DNA from: Oligoflexia bacterium
Lineage (GTDB): Bacteria; Bdellovibrionota; UBA1018
DNA length: 64,000 nucleotides
Direction of reading: 5' to 3'
NCBI GenBank assembly: GCA_023701205.1
Contig: JAMPXJ010000020.1
Location: 18,296 to 82,295, forward strand
Under the pieces are notes generated by a model. The model searched no databases, was not told where the DNA came from, and saw only the letters and a list, made by a program, of their open reading frames with translations. Each line of letters starts with the position of its first letter. Within the stretch, counting starts at the first letter, position 1. Positions 1 to 9,200 of the stretch are shown piece by piece. The position numbers and the translations under genes are program-made.

Positions 1-237
1 TCGACTCCCGAGTGGGCGGGTGGCGTGGTGGCCCGTTACGACAGCGGTGAGCCCGCCATCTCCGAGACAGTCGCGGGCAAGGGCACCGTGGTGATCTCGG
101 GACCGCATCCGGAAGCGCCCCAGGGCTGGCGCGCGACCGCCGGCACCGATTCCGACGGGCTGGATTACGATATCGCGATCGCGATGATCCGTTCCGCTCT
201 GGAGAAGCTTCCCATGGAGAGAACGCTGGCTCAGTAA
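1..237 (+). CDS. C-terminal part of BPL-N/glutamine-amidotransferase-like protein (partial)
   Basis: The reading frame is open from the first base of the window and stops at TAA, giving about 78 C-terminal residues; the true start lies outside. The fragment contains VVARYDSGEPA, a glycine-rich GKGTVVISGPHPEAP stretch and a final helix. This arrangement (strand, then SGPHPE near the end of a Rossmann-like domain) is typical of the biotin-protein-ligase N-terminal-like class I amidotransferase fold. The HPE pair matches the His-Glu of the amidotransferase triad; the nucleophile Cys is not in view. Substrate unknown. The family call rests on a short motif. Confidence 0.55.
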   Translation, partial: STPEWAGGVVARYDSGEPAISETVAGKGTVVISGPHPEAPQGWRATAGTDSDGLDYDIAIAMIRSALEKLPMERTLAQ

Positions 238-290
238 CGAGAGACGAAAAGAGACGAGAAGAGAAGAGAAAGGAAGAACAAGGAGTAAGT

Positions 291-986
291 ATGAAGAAGT
301 ACCTGGGATTGATTCTGGCGATCGGGCTTTCGGCCTGCAACAGTAACGACTCGCAGCGGCTGTCGTTCTCGGATCCGAACGTGAACACGCCGCCGGTGGC
401 GAAGGAAACTCCGGTACCCGAGCCGACCGCCACGTCGAAGCCGACGCCGGTTCCGACCGTCACGCCGAGCCCCGTTCCAAGCCCCACACCCAGTCCCACG
501 CCGACCACGCCGGTGAATCAGGTGTACACGGGGCCCGCGGAGGTGGCCAAATACGTCCAGAAGTTCATCGACGACGCCAAAATGCAGGGAGTGGACGTGC
601 TTCCGGACATGGCCAGCCCGAAACTCCAGATCCAGCTGGGCAGCCTGGACTCCTACGGCGCGTCGGTGATCGGGCTGTGCGAGACGAGCGCGAACCTGCG
701 GCGCGTGACGTTGGACCCGGACTTCTGGGACTCGGTCTCGGAAACCCAGCGGGAACTTCTGGCGCATCACGAGCTGGGTCACTGCGTCCTCTATCGCGCG
801 CATAAGTCGACGCTGCTTTCGACGGGCGCTTACGCTTCGATCATGTATCCGATCATCATGGGGAGCTCCACGTACCTGAACAACTATGACTACTACCAGC
901 AGGAGCTCTTCGCGCAGGCCGCGCGACAGGCCGGCGAAGTGAACGCGAGCACGGTTCATGTCTGCGATCTGAACGAGCTGATGTAG
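291..986 (+). CDS. Secreted lipoprotein with HELGH metalloprotease motif
   Basis: 231 aa. A lysine-rich start and hydrophobic stretch lead to the lipobox LSAC, with lipidated Cys16. Residues about 35-75 form a Pro/Thr/Ser linker of TP and SP repeats. The globular part carries H160-E-L-G-H164-C followed by a further His and a Met-turn-like SIMYP, then a Tyr-rich YYQQELF end. This resembles putative zinc metalloproteases with an HELGHC motif. An AAGGAGTAAGT ribosome site precedes the ATG. It stands alone on its strand and is followed by a hairpin terminator. It is probably an envelope-anchored zinc protein; activity is inferred. Confidence 0.75.
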   Translation: MKKYLGLILAIGLSACNSNDSQRLSFSDPNVNTPPVAKETPVPEPTATSKPTPVPTVTPSPVPSPTPSPTPTTPVNQVYTGPAEVAKYVQKFIDDAKMQGVDVLPDMASPKLQIQLGSLDSYGASVIGLCETSANLRRVTLDPDFWDSVSETQRELLAHHELGHCVLYRAHKSTLLSTGAYASIMYPIIMGSSTYLNNYDYYQQELFAQAARQAGEVNASTVHVCDLNELM

Positions 987-1016
987 GCCGGCCTCGGGAG
1001 GGGGTCGTTGCCAGCC

Positions 1017-1055
1017 AACCGGTCGGGCGCGGGATGCGTCCGGCCGGTTTTTTCT
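1017..1055 (+). terminator. Rho-independent terminator of the metalloprotease lipoprotein gene
   Basis: An inverted repeat, AACCGG-t-CGG on the left and CCG-g-CCGGTT on the right, is followed directly by a T-run (1047-1053). It lies 31 bases after the lipoprotein stop codon and touches the end of the convergent gene at 1054. The opposite strand has no good T-tract, so it acts mainly for the plus strand. Confidence 0.7.
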
Positions 1056-1788
1056 AGTGGAGGAGCCTGGACTCGATGGGATCGAGCGCTTTGCGGATAT
1101 CGGCCTCGAAGCGCTCATGCTGGAAACGGCCGCTGGGAAGCCGATACTCGTGGCTCTCGATGCGGCTCTCGGCGATCTTCCGGAGCTTCTTCACGTCGAA
1201 GGCCGCGGCGGTGGCCTCGATCTTCTTGAGCTGGAACTGATAACGCAGCTCCAGGGCCTCGGACTCATCGAGGCGCAGGCCGAGCACCAGGTATTCAAGC
1301 ATCCCCAGGTTCCTCGCATCCGGGGGCGAGAGCCTCACGTCGACCCAACCTTTGCTGGATCTGCGGCTTTTCTGCACGAACCTGAAATGAACCCGGAGCG
1401 TATCGAGGAATTGCTCGATCACCTCGTGCGGCCGGATGTTCAGCTGGAGCTGGCCCAGCTCCGGGGGCGCCTCGGAGGTCCCGTAAAGGAGAAACGGCGA
1501 GGAGGTGTTCTCCGTGATCGGGAAATCGCGCGCGAGAGGAAAGCTCCAGGAGAAGACCGTTTCCCCGGGCTTCGTGACTGCGCTCGCCAGTACCTCGAAC
1601 GCCTCCGGCGAGCGCTCCCGGACTTTCTTGAGCGCGCCTTCGGCCAGCAGGACTCGCGCCGGCGCAGGGGCGCTTGCGCCATGGTCGCGGATCGTGAGCG
1701 TTCCCCGGATCTGCTCGCCCTGGCGCCAGGATTCGCCCTCCACCTCCAGGACAAACTCGCGAGGCTTCTGGAAAAAGACGCCTCTCAC
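1054..1788 (-). CDS. Arrestin/Spo0M-like hypothetical protein
   Basis: 244 aa. The GTG start at 1788 overlaps the stop of the upstream CBS gene as GTGA, which implies translational coupling and fixes the start. The N-terminal half is beta-rich (REFVLEVEGESWRQGEQIRGTL, then FSWSFPLARDFPITENTSSPFLLYG), resembling the arrestin-like N domain of sporulation-control (Spo0M-type) proteins. The C-terminal half is charged and helical. It has no signal peptide or membrane segment. Third in an operon with a cation ATPase and a cystathionine beta-synthase-like enzyme. The fold assignment is tentative and the function unknown. Confidence 0.6.
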   Translation of the reverse strand: MRGVFFQKPREFVLEVEGESWRQGEQIRGTLTIRDHGASAPAPARVLLAEGALKKVRERSPEAFEVLASAVTKPGETVFSWSFPLARDFPITENTSSPFLLYGTSEAPPELGQLQLNIRPHEVIEQFLDTLRVHFRFVQKSRRSSKGWVDVRLSPPDARNLGMLEYLVLGLRLDESEALELRYQFQLKKIEATAAAFDVKKLRKIAESRIESHEYRLPSGRFQHERFEADIRKALDPIESRLLH

Positions 1789-3158
1789 TGGCCGGCTTTT
1801 CTGCGGAGGAAGTTGATCAGGTCGATCTGGGTGATGAGGCCCAGGAATTTCCCCTGGTCCACGACGACCGCGACCCGACCCTGCTTGAAGATGGGAAGCA
1901 GCTCCTCGACGCTCGCGGAGGCCGTCACGGTCTGAACGTCGGGGGTCATCGCCGAGCGGACGGGTTCGGCGAAGGCGGACGGATTGTCCATGAGCGCCGA
2001 GAGCAGGTCCGATTCGTCCAGGATGCCGACGACCTTTCCATTGTCGATCACGGGGAGCTGCGAAATATCGTAAAGCTTCATGCGGCGGTAGGCCGCCTGG
2101 ATCATCTCGTCGGGAGTGATCGTGACGGTGGCGCCTTCCCAATGCCTGCGGGAGATGAGATCGCGCAGGTCTCCGAAGCTCTCGCGCTGGATGAAGCCCT
2201 GGTCGATCATCCAGTAGTCGTTGAACATCTTCGAGAGGTACTTGTTGCCGCTGTCGCAGATGAAGGTGACGACCCGTTTGGGTTGCTTCTGCGCGCGGCA
2301 GTAGCGAAGCGCCGCCGCGACGAGCGTCCCCGTCGAGGAGCCCGCGAGGATGCCTTCCTTGCTGAGCAGCTCCCGAGCCACGTCAAAGCTTTCGGCGTCC
2401 GGGATGAGATACGCGTTCTTCACGCGCGACAGGTCGCCCACTCCCGGCAGGAAGCTCCCGCCGATGCCTTCGACGAGGAAAGATCCCGGCGTTCCGGGCT
2501 TTCCGGTTTTCACGAGATCCGTGAGGATCGAGCCCACGGGATCGGCCAGGATCATCTCCGTCTGCGGCGAGACGCGCGCGAAAAAGCGCGCCAGGCCTGT
2601 CAGAGTCCCGCCCGAGCCGATTCCCGCCACGACGGCGTCGACACGGTGATCGAGCTGCTCCCAGAGCTCGGGACCGGTGGAGGTCTCGTGCGCGATCGGA
2701 TTGGCGGGATTCTCGAACTGGTTCACGTGGAAGGCGCCGCGCTGCCGGGCGATCGTGGCGGCCAGATCCATGTAGTACTCGGGATGCCCGTGGCTGACGT
2801 CCGAGCGGGTCAGCACGACCTGCGCGCCCATCGCGCGTAGGTGAAAGATCTTCTCCTGGCTCATCTTGTCCGGAATGACCAGGATGAGCTTGTATCCTTT
2901 TTGGGACGCCACGAGGGCGAGCCCCAGGCCCGTGTTGCCGGCGGTGGCTTCGACGATGGTGCCCCCGGGTTTCAGGCGGCCGTCCTTCTCGGCCGCTTCG
3001 ATCATTGCCAAAGCCATCCGATCCTTGATCGAGCCGCCGGGATTCTGGTTCTCGAGCTTGACGAAAAGCTCGCACGGTCCAGTATCGATGGCCCGGAGCC
3101 GGACCATGGGAGTGTTGCCGATGAGGGAAAGGATGGAGTCCACGACAGGAGGTTTCAT
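1785..3158 (-). CDS. cbs: Pyridoxal-phosphate cystathionine beta-synthase with C-terminal CBS pair
   Basis: 457 aa. Starts at ATG 3158 (MKPPVVDSILSLIGNTPMVRL), the usual N-terminus of the family; longer in-frame starts add non-homologous sequence. PLP lysine K45 sits in NPGGSIKDR, followed by the asparagine loop EATAGNTG and the phosphate-binding GSGGTLTG. Residues about 335-457 form two CBS domains (ISQLPVIDNGKVVGILDESDLL and VAVVVDQGKFLGLITQIDLINFL). No N-terminal haem CxxH is present. It probably condenses serine or O-acetylserine with a thiol (homocysteine or sulfide). Lies 44 bases after the ATPase gene and overlaps the next gene by 4 bases. Confidence 0.88.
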   Translation of the reverse strand: MKPPVVDSILSLIGNTPMVRLRAIDTGPCELFVKLENQNPGGSIKDRMALAMIEAAEKDGRLKPGGTIVEATAGNTGLGLALVASQKGYKLILVIPDKMSQEKIFHLRAMGAQVVLTRSDVSHGHPEYYMDLAATIARQRGAFHVNQFENPANPIAHETSTGPELWEQLDHRVDAVVAGIGSGGTLTGLARFFARVSPQTEMILADPVGSILTDLVKTGKPGTPGSFLVEGIGGSFLPGVGDLSRVKNAYLIPDAESFDVARELLSKEGILAGSSTGTLVAAALRYCRAQKQPKRVVTFICDSGNKYLSKMFNDYWMIDQGFIQRESFGDLRDLISRRHWEGATVTITPDEMIQAAYRRMKLYDISQLPVIDNGKVVGILDESDLLSALMDNPSAFAEPVRSAMTPDVQTVTASASVEELLPIFKQGRVAVVVDQGKFLGLITQIDLINFLRRKAGQ

Positions 3159-3202
3159 GATTTCCCTGGAATACACTTGAAAGCAGCGTCGGGCAACCCC
3201 CG

Positions 3203-5731
3203 TCAGGAACCTTCGCGCAGGGTGAGCGCGATCAGGGAAGTCACGCCGCCGGCGAGCAGGACCGGCAAAATGAGCATGCCTGGCGCGAGCGGGGCGAAAT
3301 CGAAGGCCCTTCGCAAGGGCGGCAGCCACAGGATCGCGGCCAGCAACAGGGGCGTCCCGAGCAAGATCGCGCCGGTCACCCTTCTTTTGAGAGCGGAGAC
3401 CATTCGCGCGGGCCGCCCGCCGGCGAGATCGACCAGGATCAGGCCCAGGTTGGCGAGGACCAGATAGGTGAAAACCAGGCTGCGGCTCTGCTCGTCCGAG
3501 TGCCCCCTGTGAACGGACCAGGTGAAAAGCCCGAGCGCGGCCGACAGGATCAGCAGTCCCTGGAGGACCGCCTGGGTCATGTCCGAGAACGTGAAGAGGC
3601 GCTTTCGGTAAGGTCGCGGGGGTTTTTTCATCTCGTCAGCCGAGGCCGGAACCGATTCGAAGGCAAGCGAGCAGGCGGGATCGATCACGAGCTCCAGGAA
3701 CACGATGTGAGCCGGCAGGAGCACGAGAGGCCAGCCCACGGTCACGGGCAGGATCGCGAGGCCGGCGATCGGCAGATGGATCGCCGCCAGATAGCTGAGC
3801 GCGCGGCGGATATTGGTGAAGATGGCGCGGCCCCGCGAGATGCCGCGCACGATGGAGGCGAAGTTGTCATCGAGCAGGACCAGATCCGAGGCCTCGCGCG
3901 CCACATCCGTGCCGCGCGAGCCCATCGATATGCCGACATCCGCCCAGCGGAGACTGGGCGCATCGTTCACTCCGTCGCCGGTCATGGCGACGACCTCCCT
4001 GCCTCTTCTCAGGGCCTGGACGATGCGGAGCTTCTGCTGCGGGATCATGCGGGAAAAGACCGTTGCCTTCTTGAGCAGCTCCACGACCGCCGTTTCCTCG
4101 AGCTCCTCGAGGTCCTTGCCGAGGACCACCGGGGTATCAGTGCCGATCCCCGCCTCGCGCGCGATCCTCAGAGCGGTCTCGGCATGATCGCCCGTGATCA
4201 TGACGACGCGGATCCCCGCGGTACGGCACAGGCGAACCGCCTCCGGAACCTCGGGGCGGATCGGATCGCGCAGTCCGATGAGACCGGCCCATGCGAATTC
4301 GAAATCTTCCTGGCCGGGCGGGAGGCCTTCGGGAGAGCGCGCCTCGGTGTTCCCTCGCGCGACTCCCAGGACGCGCAGTCCTTCGCGCGCCAGTTCTTCC
4401 ATCCGGGAGAGGATGGCAGCGCGCCTTTCGCCCGTGATGCGGCAAAGCGCGAGCATCGCCTCCGGCGCGCCTTTGGCCGCGATCAGGAAGGACCCGGGCT
4501 CGGAAGGGCACCGGCACACGCGCGACATGGCCAGGAGGCGTTCCGTTATCGGATATTCCCGGACCAGCTCCGGATCGGCCGATTCCGCCGGAAGGAGCTG
4601 CCGGATCGCCTTTTCCATGGGATCGAACGGCTTCTCGTGGCTCGCCATCGCCGCGAGCCAGGCGATCTGGCGGAACGGCTCGGGTATGCGCGCCGGAAGG
4701 TGCTCGCGCGCCCGCTCGCCTGCGATGTCCGCAGTGAGGTCGCCGGTGAGGTCGAGAGAAGAGTCCTCAGTCGCGATACGGATCACCGACATCCGGTTCT
4801 GCGTGAGCGTACCGGTCTTGTCCACGCACAGGACAGTGATCGCGCCGAGTCGCTCGATCGCGTCGCTTCGCCGGACGAGCACCTGTGCCTTGGCGAGCCG
4901 CCAAGCGCCGAGCGCCATAAAGATCGTCAGGACCACCGGAAACTCTTCGGGTAAGAGCGACATCTCGGCCGCCAGCCCGACCAGCAGCGCACGCGGCCAG
5001 TCACCGGTTCTCGATCCCTGGATGAGAACGATGGCGAGACCGATCGCGAGCCCGCATAGCGCGAAAAACCAGACGAGCTGGCGGACCTCGCGCGCCAGCC
5101 GCCCGTGGGCGGCTGGGGCCTGCTGCAGGCTTTTTCCGATCTTTCCCACTTCGGTTCGTGCGGCAGTGGCCGTTACGCGCGCCAGGCCACGCCCTCGCAG
5201 GACGAGGCAGCTGGAGAAGACAAGGGACTTCTCGCCGCTGTCGACGGATTTTTCCACCGGCAGCGACTCGCCTGTCAAAAGCGATTCATCGACCTGAAGG
5301 TGGAAGGCCGAAAGGAGCCGTGCGTCCGCCGGAATGCGATCCCCCTCCTGCAGCACGATGAGGTCCCCGGGCACGAGCTCGGAGGCCGAAATGCGGCGCT
5401 CCGCCCCCGAGCGGATCACGATGGCGCGGGGACTGGAGAGCTCCCGCAGAGCATCCAATGCGCGCTCGGACTTGAGTCCCTGATAGAGCGAGATCCAAAG
5501 CACGAAGAAGACGGAAAATCCGAGAAGAATTCCTTCCTCGAGATCTCCCAGCGTCAGGTAGATCGACGCGGTCACGATGAGGAGCAGGATCATGGGCTCC
5601 CGGACGATCCGCAGGAAGAGCTGCCCCGGCGTTTTGCGGCGCGCCTGGGGCAGGACGTTGGGACCGAATTTCGCGATCAATCGGCGAGCCGCGTCGTCAG
5701 AGAGGCTTTCATGCTCCTGCGGGAGGGCCAT
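3203..5731 (-). CDS. P-type cation-transporting ATPase (class II, PEEFP type)
   Basis: 842 aa. Class II layout: cytosolic N-terminus, TM1-2 (about 45-85), actuator domain with LTGES (152-156), and TM4 with PEEFP (261-265) in place of the PEGLP of calcium pumps. The phosphorylation site is D304-KTGTLT, followed by a nucleotide domain, MTGDGVNDAP, and six C-terminal membrane helices. There are no heavy-metal CxxC domains and no CPC, so it is not a copper or zinc pump. It is likely a calcium or other cation exporter; the ion is not decidable from sequence. First gene of an operon with the CBS and arrestin-like genes. Confidence 0.85.
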   Translation of the reverse strand: MALPQEHESLSDDAARRLIAKFGPNVLPQARRKTPGQLFLRIVREPMILLLIVTASIYLTLGDLEEGILLGFSVFFVLWISLYQGLKSERALDALRELSSPRAIVIRSGAERRISASELVPGDLIVLQEGDRIPADARLLSAFHLQVDESLLTGESLPVEKSVDSGEKSLVFSSCLVLRGRGLARVTATAARTEVGKIGKSLQQAPAAHGRLAREVRQLVWFFALCGLAIGLAIVLIQGSRTGDWPRALLVGLAAEMSLLPEEFPVVLTIFMALGAWRLAKAQVLVRRSDAIERLGAITVLCVDKTGTLTQNRMSVIRIATEDSSLDLTGDLTADIAGERAREHLPARIPEPFRQIAWLAAMASHEKPFDPMEKAIRQLLPAESADPELVREYPITERLLAMSRVCRCPSEPGSFLIAAKGAPEAMLALCRITGERRAAILSRMEELAREGLRVLGVARGNTEARSPEGLPPGQEDFEFAWAGLIGLRDPIRPEVPEAVRLCRTAGIRVVMITGDHAETALRIAREAGIGTDTPVVLGKDLEELEETAVVELLKKATVFSRMIPQQKLRIVQALRRGREVVAMTGDGVNDAPSLRWADVGISMGSRGTDVAREASDLVLLDDNFASIVRGISRGRAIFTNIRRALSYLAAIHLPIAGLAILPVTVGWPLVLLPAHIVFLELVIDPACSLAFESVPASADEMKKPPRPYRKRLFTFSDMTQAVLQGLLILSAALGLFTWSVHRGHSDEQSRSLVFTYLVLANLGLILVDLAGGRPARMVSALKRRVTGAILLGTPLLLAAILWLPPLRRAFDFAPLAPGMLILPVLLAGGVTSLIALTLREGS

Positions 5732-5783
5732 CTATGCCTAATTCGTGCCTGGAATCCCCGCATCTTTGAGGTATGTTCAACCC

Positions 5784-6212
5784 ATGATCAAACGCGAAGC
5801 GACGGCGGTGTGGAAGGGCAATGGCAAAGAAGGCAAAGGGGAGCTCACGACCCAGAGCGGGGTTCTGAAGGGAACGCAATATTCCTTCAACACCCGTTTC
5901 GAAAACGGGATCGGAACGAATCCCGAGGAGCTCGTGGGAGCCGCTCACGCGGGCTGCTTCACGATGGCCCTGGCGTTCCAGCTCGAGGGCGCGGGCTTCA
6001 AGGCCGATGAGCTCAAGACCACGGCTCAGGTGCAGATGACGAAGCAGGAGGCGGGCTGGACCGTCTCCGAGGTGCAGCTCTCGCTGCACGGCAAGGTGCC
6101 CGGGATCTCCGAGGCGCAGTTCCTCGAGCTGGCGAACAAGGCCAAGGCGGGCTGCCCGATCTCGCGCCTGCTCACGGCGAAGATCGGGCTGGACGCGAAG
6201 CTGACGAAGTGA
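5784..6212 (+). CDS. osmC: OsmC-family peroxiredoxin
   Basis: 142 aa, normal length for OsmC. Starts at ATG 5784 ([10 protein letters not shown]), matching family N-termini. The two redox cysteines are present: C58 in [12 protein letters not shown] and C124 in [10 protein letters not shown]. Cytosolic; family members reduce organic hydroperoxides and protect against osmotic and oxidative stress. Divergent from the cation ATPase with a 52-base gap, and convergent with the Ig-repeat lipoprotein gene. Confidence 0.92.
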   Translation: MIKREATAVWKGNGKEGKGELTTQSGVLKGTQYSFNTRFENGIGTNPEELVGAAHAGCFTMALAFQLEGAGFKADELKTTAQVQMTKQEAGWTVSEVQLSLHGKVPGISEAQFLELANKAKAGCPISRLLTAKIGLDAKLTK

Positions 6213-6225
6213 CGCGCGATCCCGC

Positions 6226-9200
6226 TCAGAACGTTTTCACGGTTTTCTTCGCGCTCGTGTAAGCGTTGCCCGCTCGGTCATGTCCGCTGACGATGAACGA
6301 ATAGTTCGTTCCCGCGCTCAGGCCCGTGATTTTCACTGAATGGTTGGTGACGTAGTTGGCGTCTTCCGCGACCACGCGGCTGGTGTCCAAGCCGAGGCCC
6401 CAGTTGATCTTGCTCGTGGCGGGCTCGCTCGTGGTCCAGTTCACGGTCACGCTGAAGCTGCCGCCCACCGGCAGGAAGCTCACCACCACCGGAGCGGCCG
6501 AGTCGATCGTCCAGCTGTAGGAGGCGCCGACCATGTCGGCCATGCCCCAGTTATCGATCGCGCGGACGACGAAGCTATGGGTTCCGTCGAGCAGGCCCGA
6601 GTAGGACACGGGCGACGTGCATGGGGTCGCAGCCGCGCCATCGCGGCTGCAGTGGAAGGTCGAGCCGCTGGCCTGGTTCGACGCGAACGCGATCGAGATC
6701 GAGCTCGAGTTGACGAACGCGCCCGCGGGCGTCACCGAGGTGATGCTCGTCGCGATCGGAGGGTCCACGGTCCAGCTGTAGGTCGCGGCCGCGGAGACGT
6801 TGCCTGCAAGATCCGTCGCGCGCACCGAGAAGGTATGGAAGCCTACCGGCAGGCCCGTGTAGGTGCGTGGAGGCGAGCAGGACGCGAAGGCCTGGGCGTC
6901 CAGCGCGCACTGGAAGCCGCTGACCGCCTCGTTGGCCGTGAAGCCGAAGGTGATGTTCGCATTCTGAGTCCGGCTCGGGCTGATCGTGACGATCGGGGCG
7001 ACCCGGTCGATTTTCCAGGAATGGCTCGCGCCCGTGGCATCGACCGCACCCCAGCGATCCACGGCTCGAACCGTGAACGAGTGATTGCCGTCGAGCAGGC
7101 CGGAATAGGCCTTCGGCGACGCGCAGACCGCGAAAGCCGCACCATCCAGGCTGCATTCGAAGCTCGCATCCGCGACATTCGACGAGAACGCGAAGGAGAT
7201 CGAAGCCAGGTTCGTGAGCGATCCGGCAGGGGTCACCGAGGTGATCCTGGTGGTGATCACGGGCTCCACGACCCAGGCGAAGGAAGCCGGGCTCGACTCC
7301 AGGTTGCCCGTGAGATCCGTCGCGCGGACCGCGAAGGAATGCGATCCGTTGGCGAGTCCCGAGAACGCGACTGGGGAAGCGCAGGCCGCGAACGCCTGGC
7401 CGTCGAGCGCGCACTCGAAGCCGCTCACGGGCTCATTGGCGGCGAAACTGAAAGAGATGCTCGCGTTCCCCGAGCGGCTGGCCGAGATCACCGTGATTGG
7501 AGCCGTGTAATCCACGCTCCAGCTGACGACCGATACGGCCGACTGGTTGCCCGCGGCATCGATGGCGCGCACGGAGAAGAGGTGCTCCCCCTCGGCCAGG
7601 CCCGCGAAGCTCAGCGGGCTCGTGCACGCGGCGAAGCCCGCGCCATCCAGGTCGCATTCGAAGCTCGCCGGCTCGTTCGCCGCGAACTCGAAGGTATTGA
7701 CCGTCTCGCGCGTGAGTCCGGAGCGGGCCGCCGACAAGCTGAGAGCGGGAGCCGTCAGGTCCACGGTGAAGTCGTGCAGCAGCGGGCTTCCGACATTCCC
7801 GGCGCGGTCGGTGCCCGAGACGGCGAGGGAGTACGCGCCTTCGGCCAGATCACTCAGCACGATCGGCGACGCGGTCTGCGCGACGCTCACGGAGTTGAGG
7901 AAGCTCTGGAGCGTGACCGCTTCAGGCGAGAGCACCTCGGCCTGGAGGGAGCTCGAGCTGATGAAGCTCGCCGCAGAAGGCGAAATCAGGCCCCAGCTCA
8001 GCGCCGGAAGCGTGAAATCCATGATCCAGGCCACCCGGGCCGCGGCGGCCGCGTTGCCGGCCAGGTCGACCGCCTGAATCACCAGCTCATGGTTGCCTTC
8101 GCTGAAGAGCACGCTGCTGAACGGCGAGACGCAGGCCTCCGCCGGTGCGCCATCGAGCGAGCAGGAGAACGAGGCAGGCTCGCCCGCGCTGAACTCTACG
8201 GAGATGTTTCGCGAATTCGTGATCCCGGATTCGGGCAGCACGGCACCCAGCGCGATCGCCGGCGCCACGCTGTCGACGCTCCAGGAGTAGGTCGCCACCG
8301 CGCCGGTGTTGCCCGCGAGATCGGTCGCGCGGATCTCGACCGCGTGCTCGCCGTCGAGCAGCCCGAGCAACGAAAGAGGGGAGAGGCAGGAGCGGAAGCC
8401 GCCCTGGTCCACGGAGCATTCGAAGCTCGCGGTTTCATTCGCGCCGAAGGTGAGCTCGAGGCTCATCGAAGGGGTGATGGATTCGCGCGGCTCCGCGAGC
8501 AGGATGTGGGTGTTCGGGGGAGTCAGGTCCACAGACCATTGGAATGAGGCGGGCGCGCTCGGGTTGCCCGCGGCGTCGATCGCCGAGACCGAAACCACAT
8601 GGATGCCCTCGCCGAGACCGGAAAGAGCGAGCGGAGAAGCGCACTCGAATGCCAGGCCCCCATCAAGGCGGCAGTTGAAGATGACCGCGGAGGCATCCGC
8701 AGCAGCGAACTCGAGCGAGAGCGAAGTCGCGCTCGTCACCGACGGGAGCAGTCCCGCGTTCAGCAAGGTGACCGATGGCGCCACCGAGTCCACGCTCCAG
8801 GAATAGCTCGCGCCGACGGGGTCCGAGAGGCCCGCGGAGTTGATCGCTTTGACAACGAAGACATGCGCGCCATTGGAGAGTCCGGAATAAACCTGGGGCG
8901 AAGCGCAAGGCGTCGCGGCCGCTCCGTCCAGGGAGCACTCGAAGCTCGCGTCCAGCTGGTCGCTCGCGAGCGTGAAGGCGACGTTGGACGAGGACACGGG
9001 CGAGCCCGAGGGTTCGACCGCGCTGATCATCGTGCGGGGGGCGACGGGCGCGGGCGGGGGAGTCGCCGTCGAAGTCGGTTCGGGCGTGGGCTGCGGGCCG
9101 CATTGTCCGAGATCGCGGCCGGTCACGACGATCGAGGCCGCGAGGATCTTGAGATCCCGACCTTGCAGCGTGAGGCGCACCTGGCCTTTGTTCTCCAGCA

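Noticed and set aside
6340..8547. 735-codon open frame antisense to the Ig-repeat gene
   Set aside because: Arg/Gly/Ala-rich translation without domains, typical of GC-rich antisense shadow; the opposite strand has clear repeated domains and a lipobox.
6500..9000. Regular repeats considered as CRISPR or tandem DNA repeats
   Set aside because: They are in frame, 240-270 bases long and diverged; they encode Ig-like domains.
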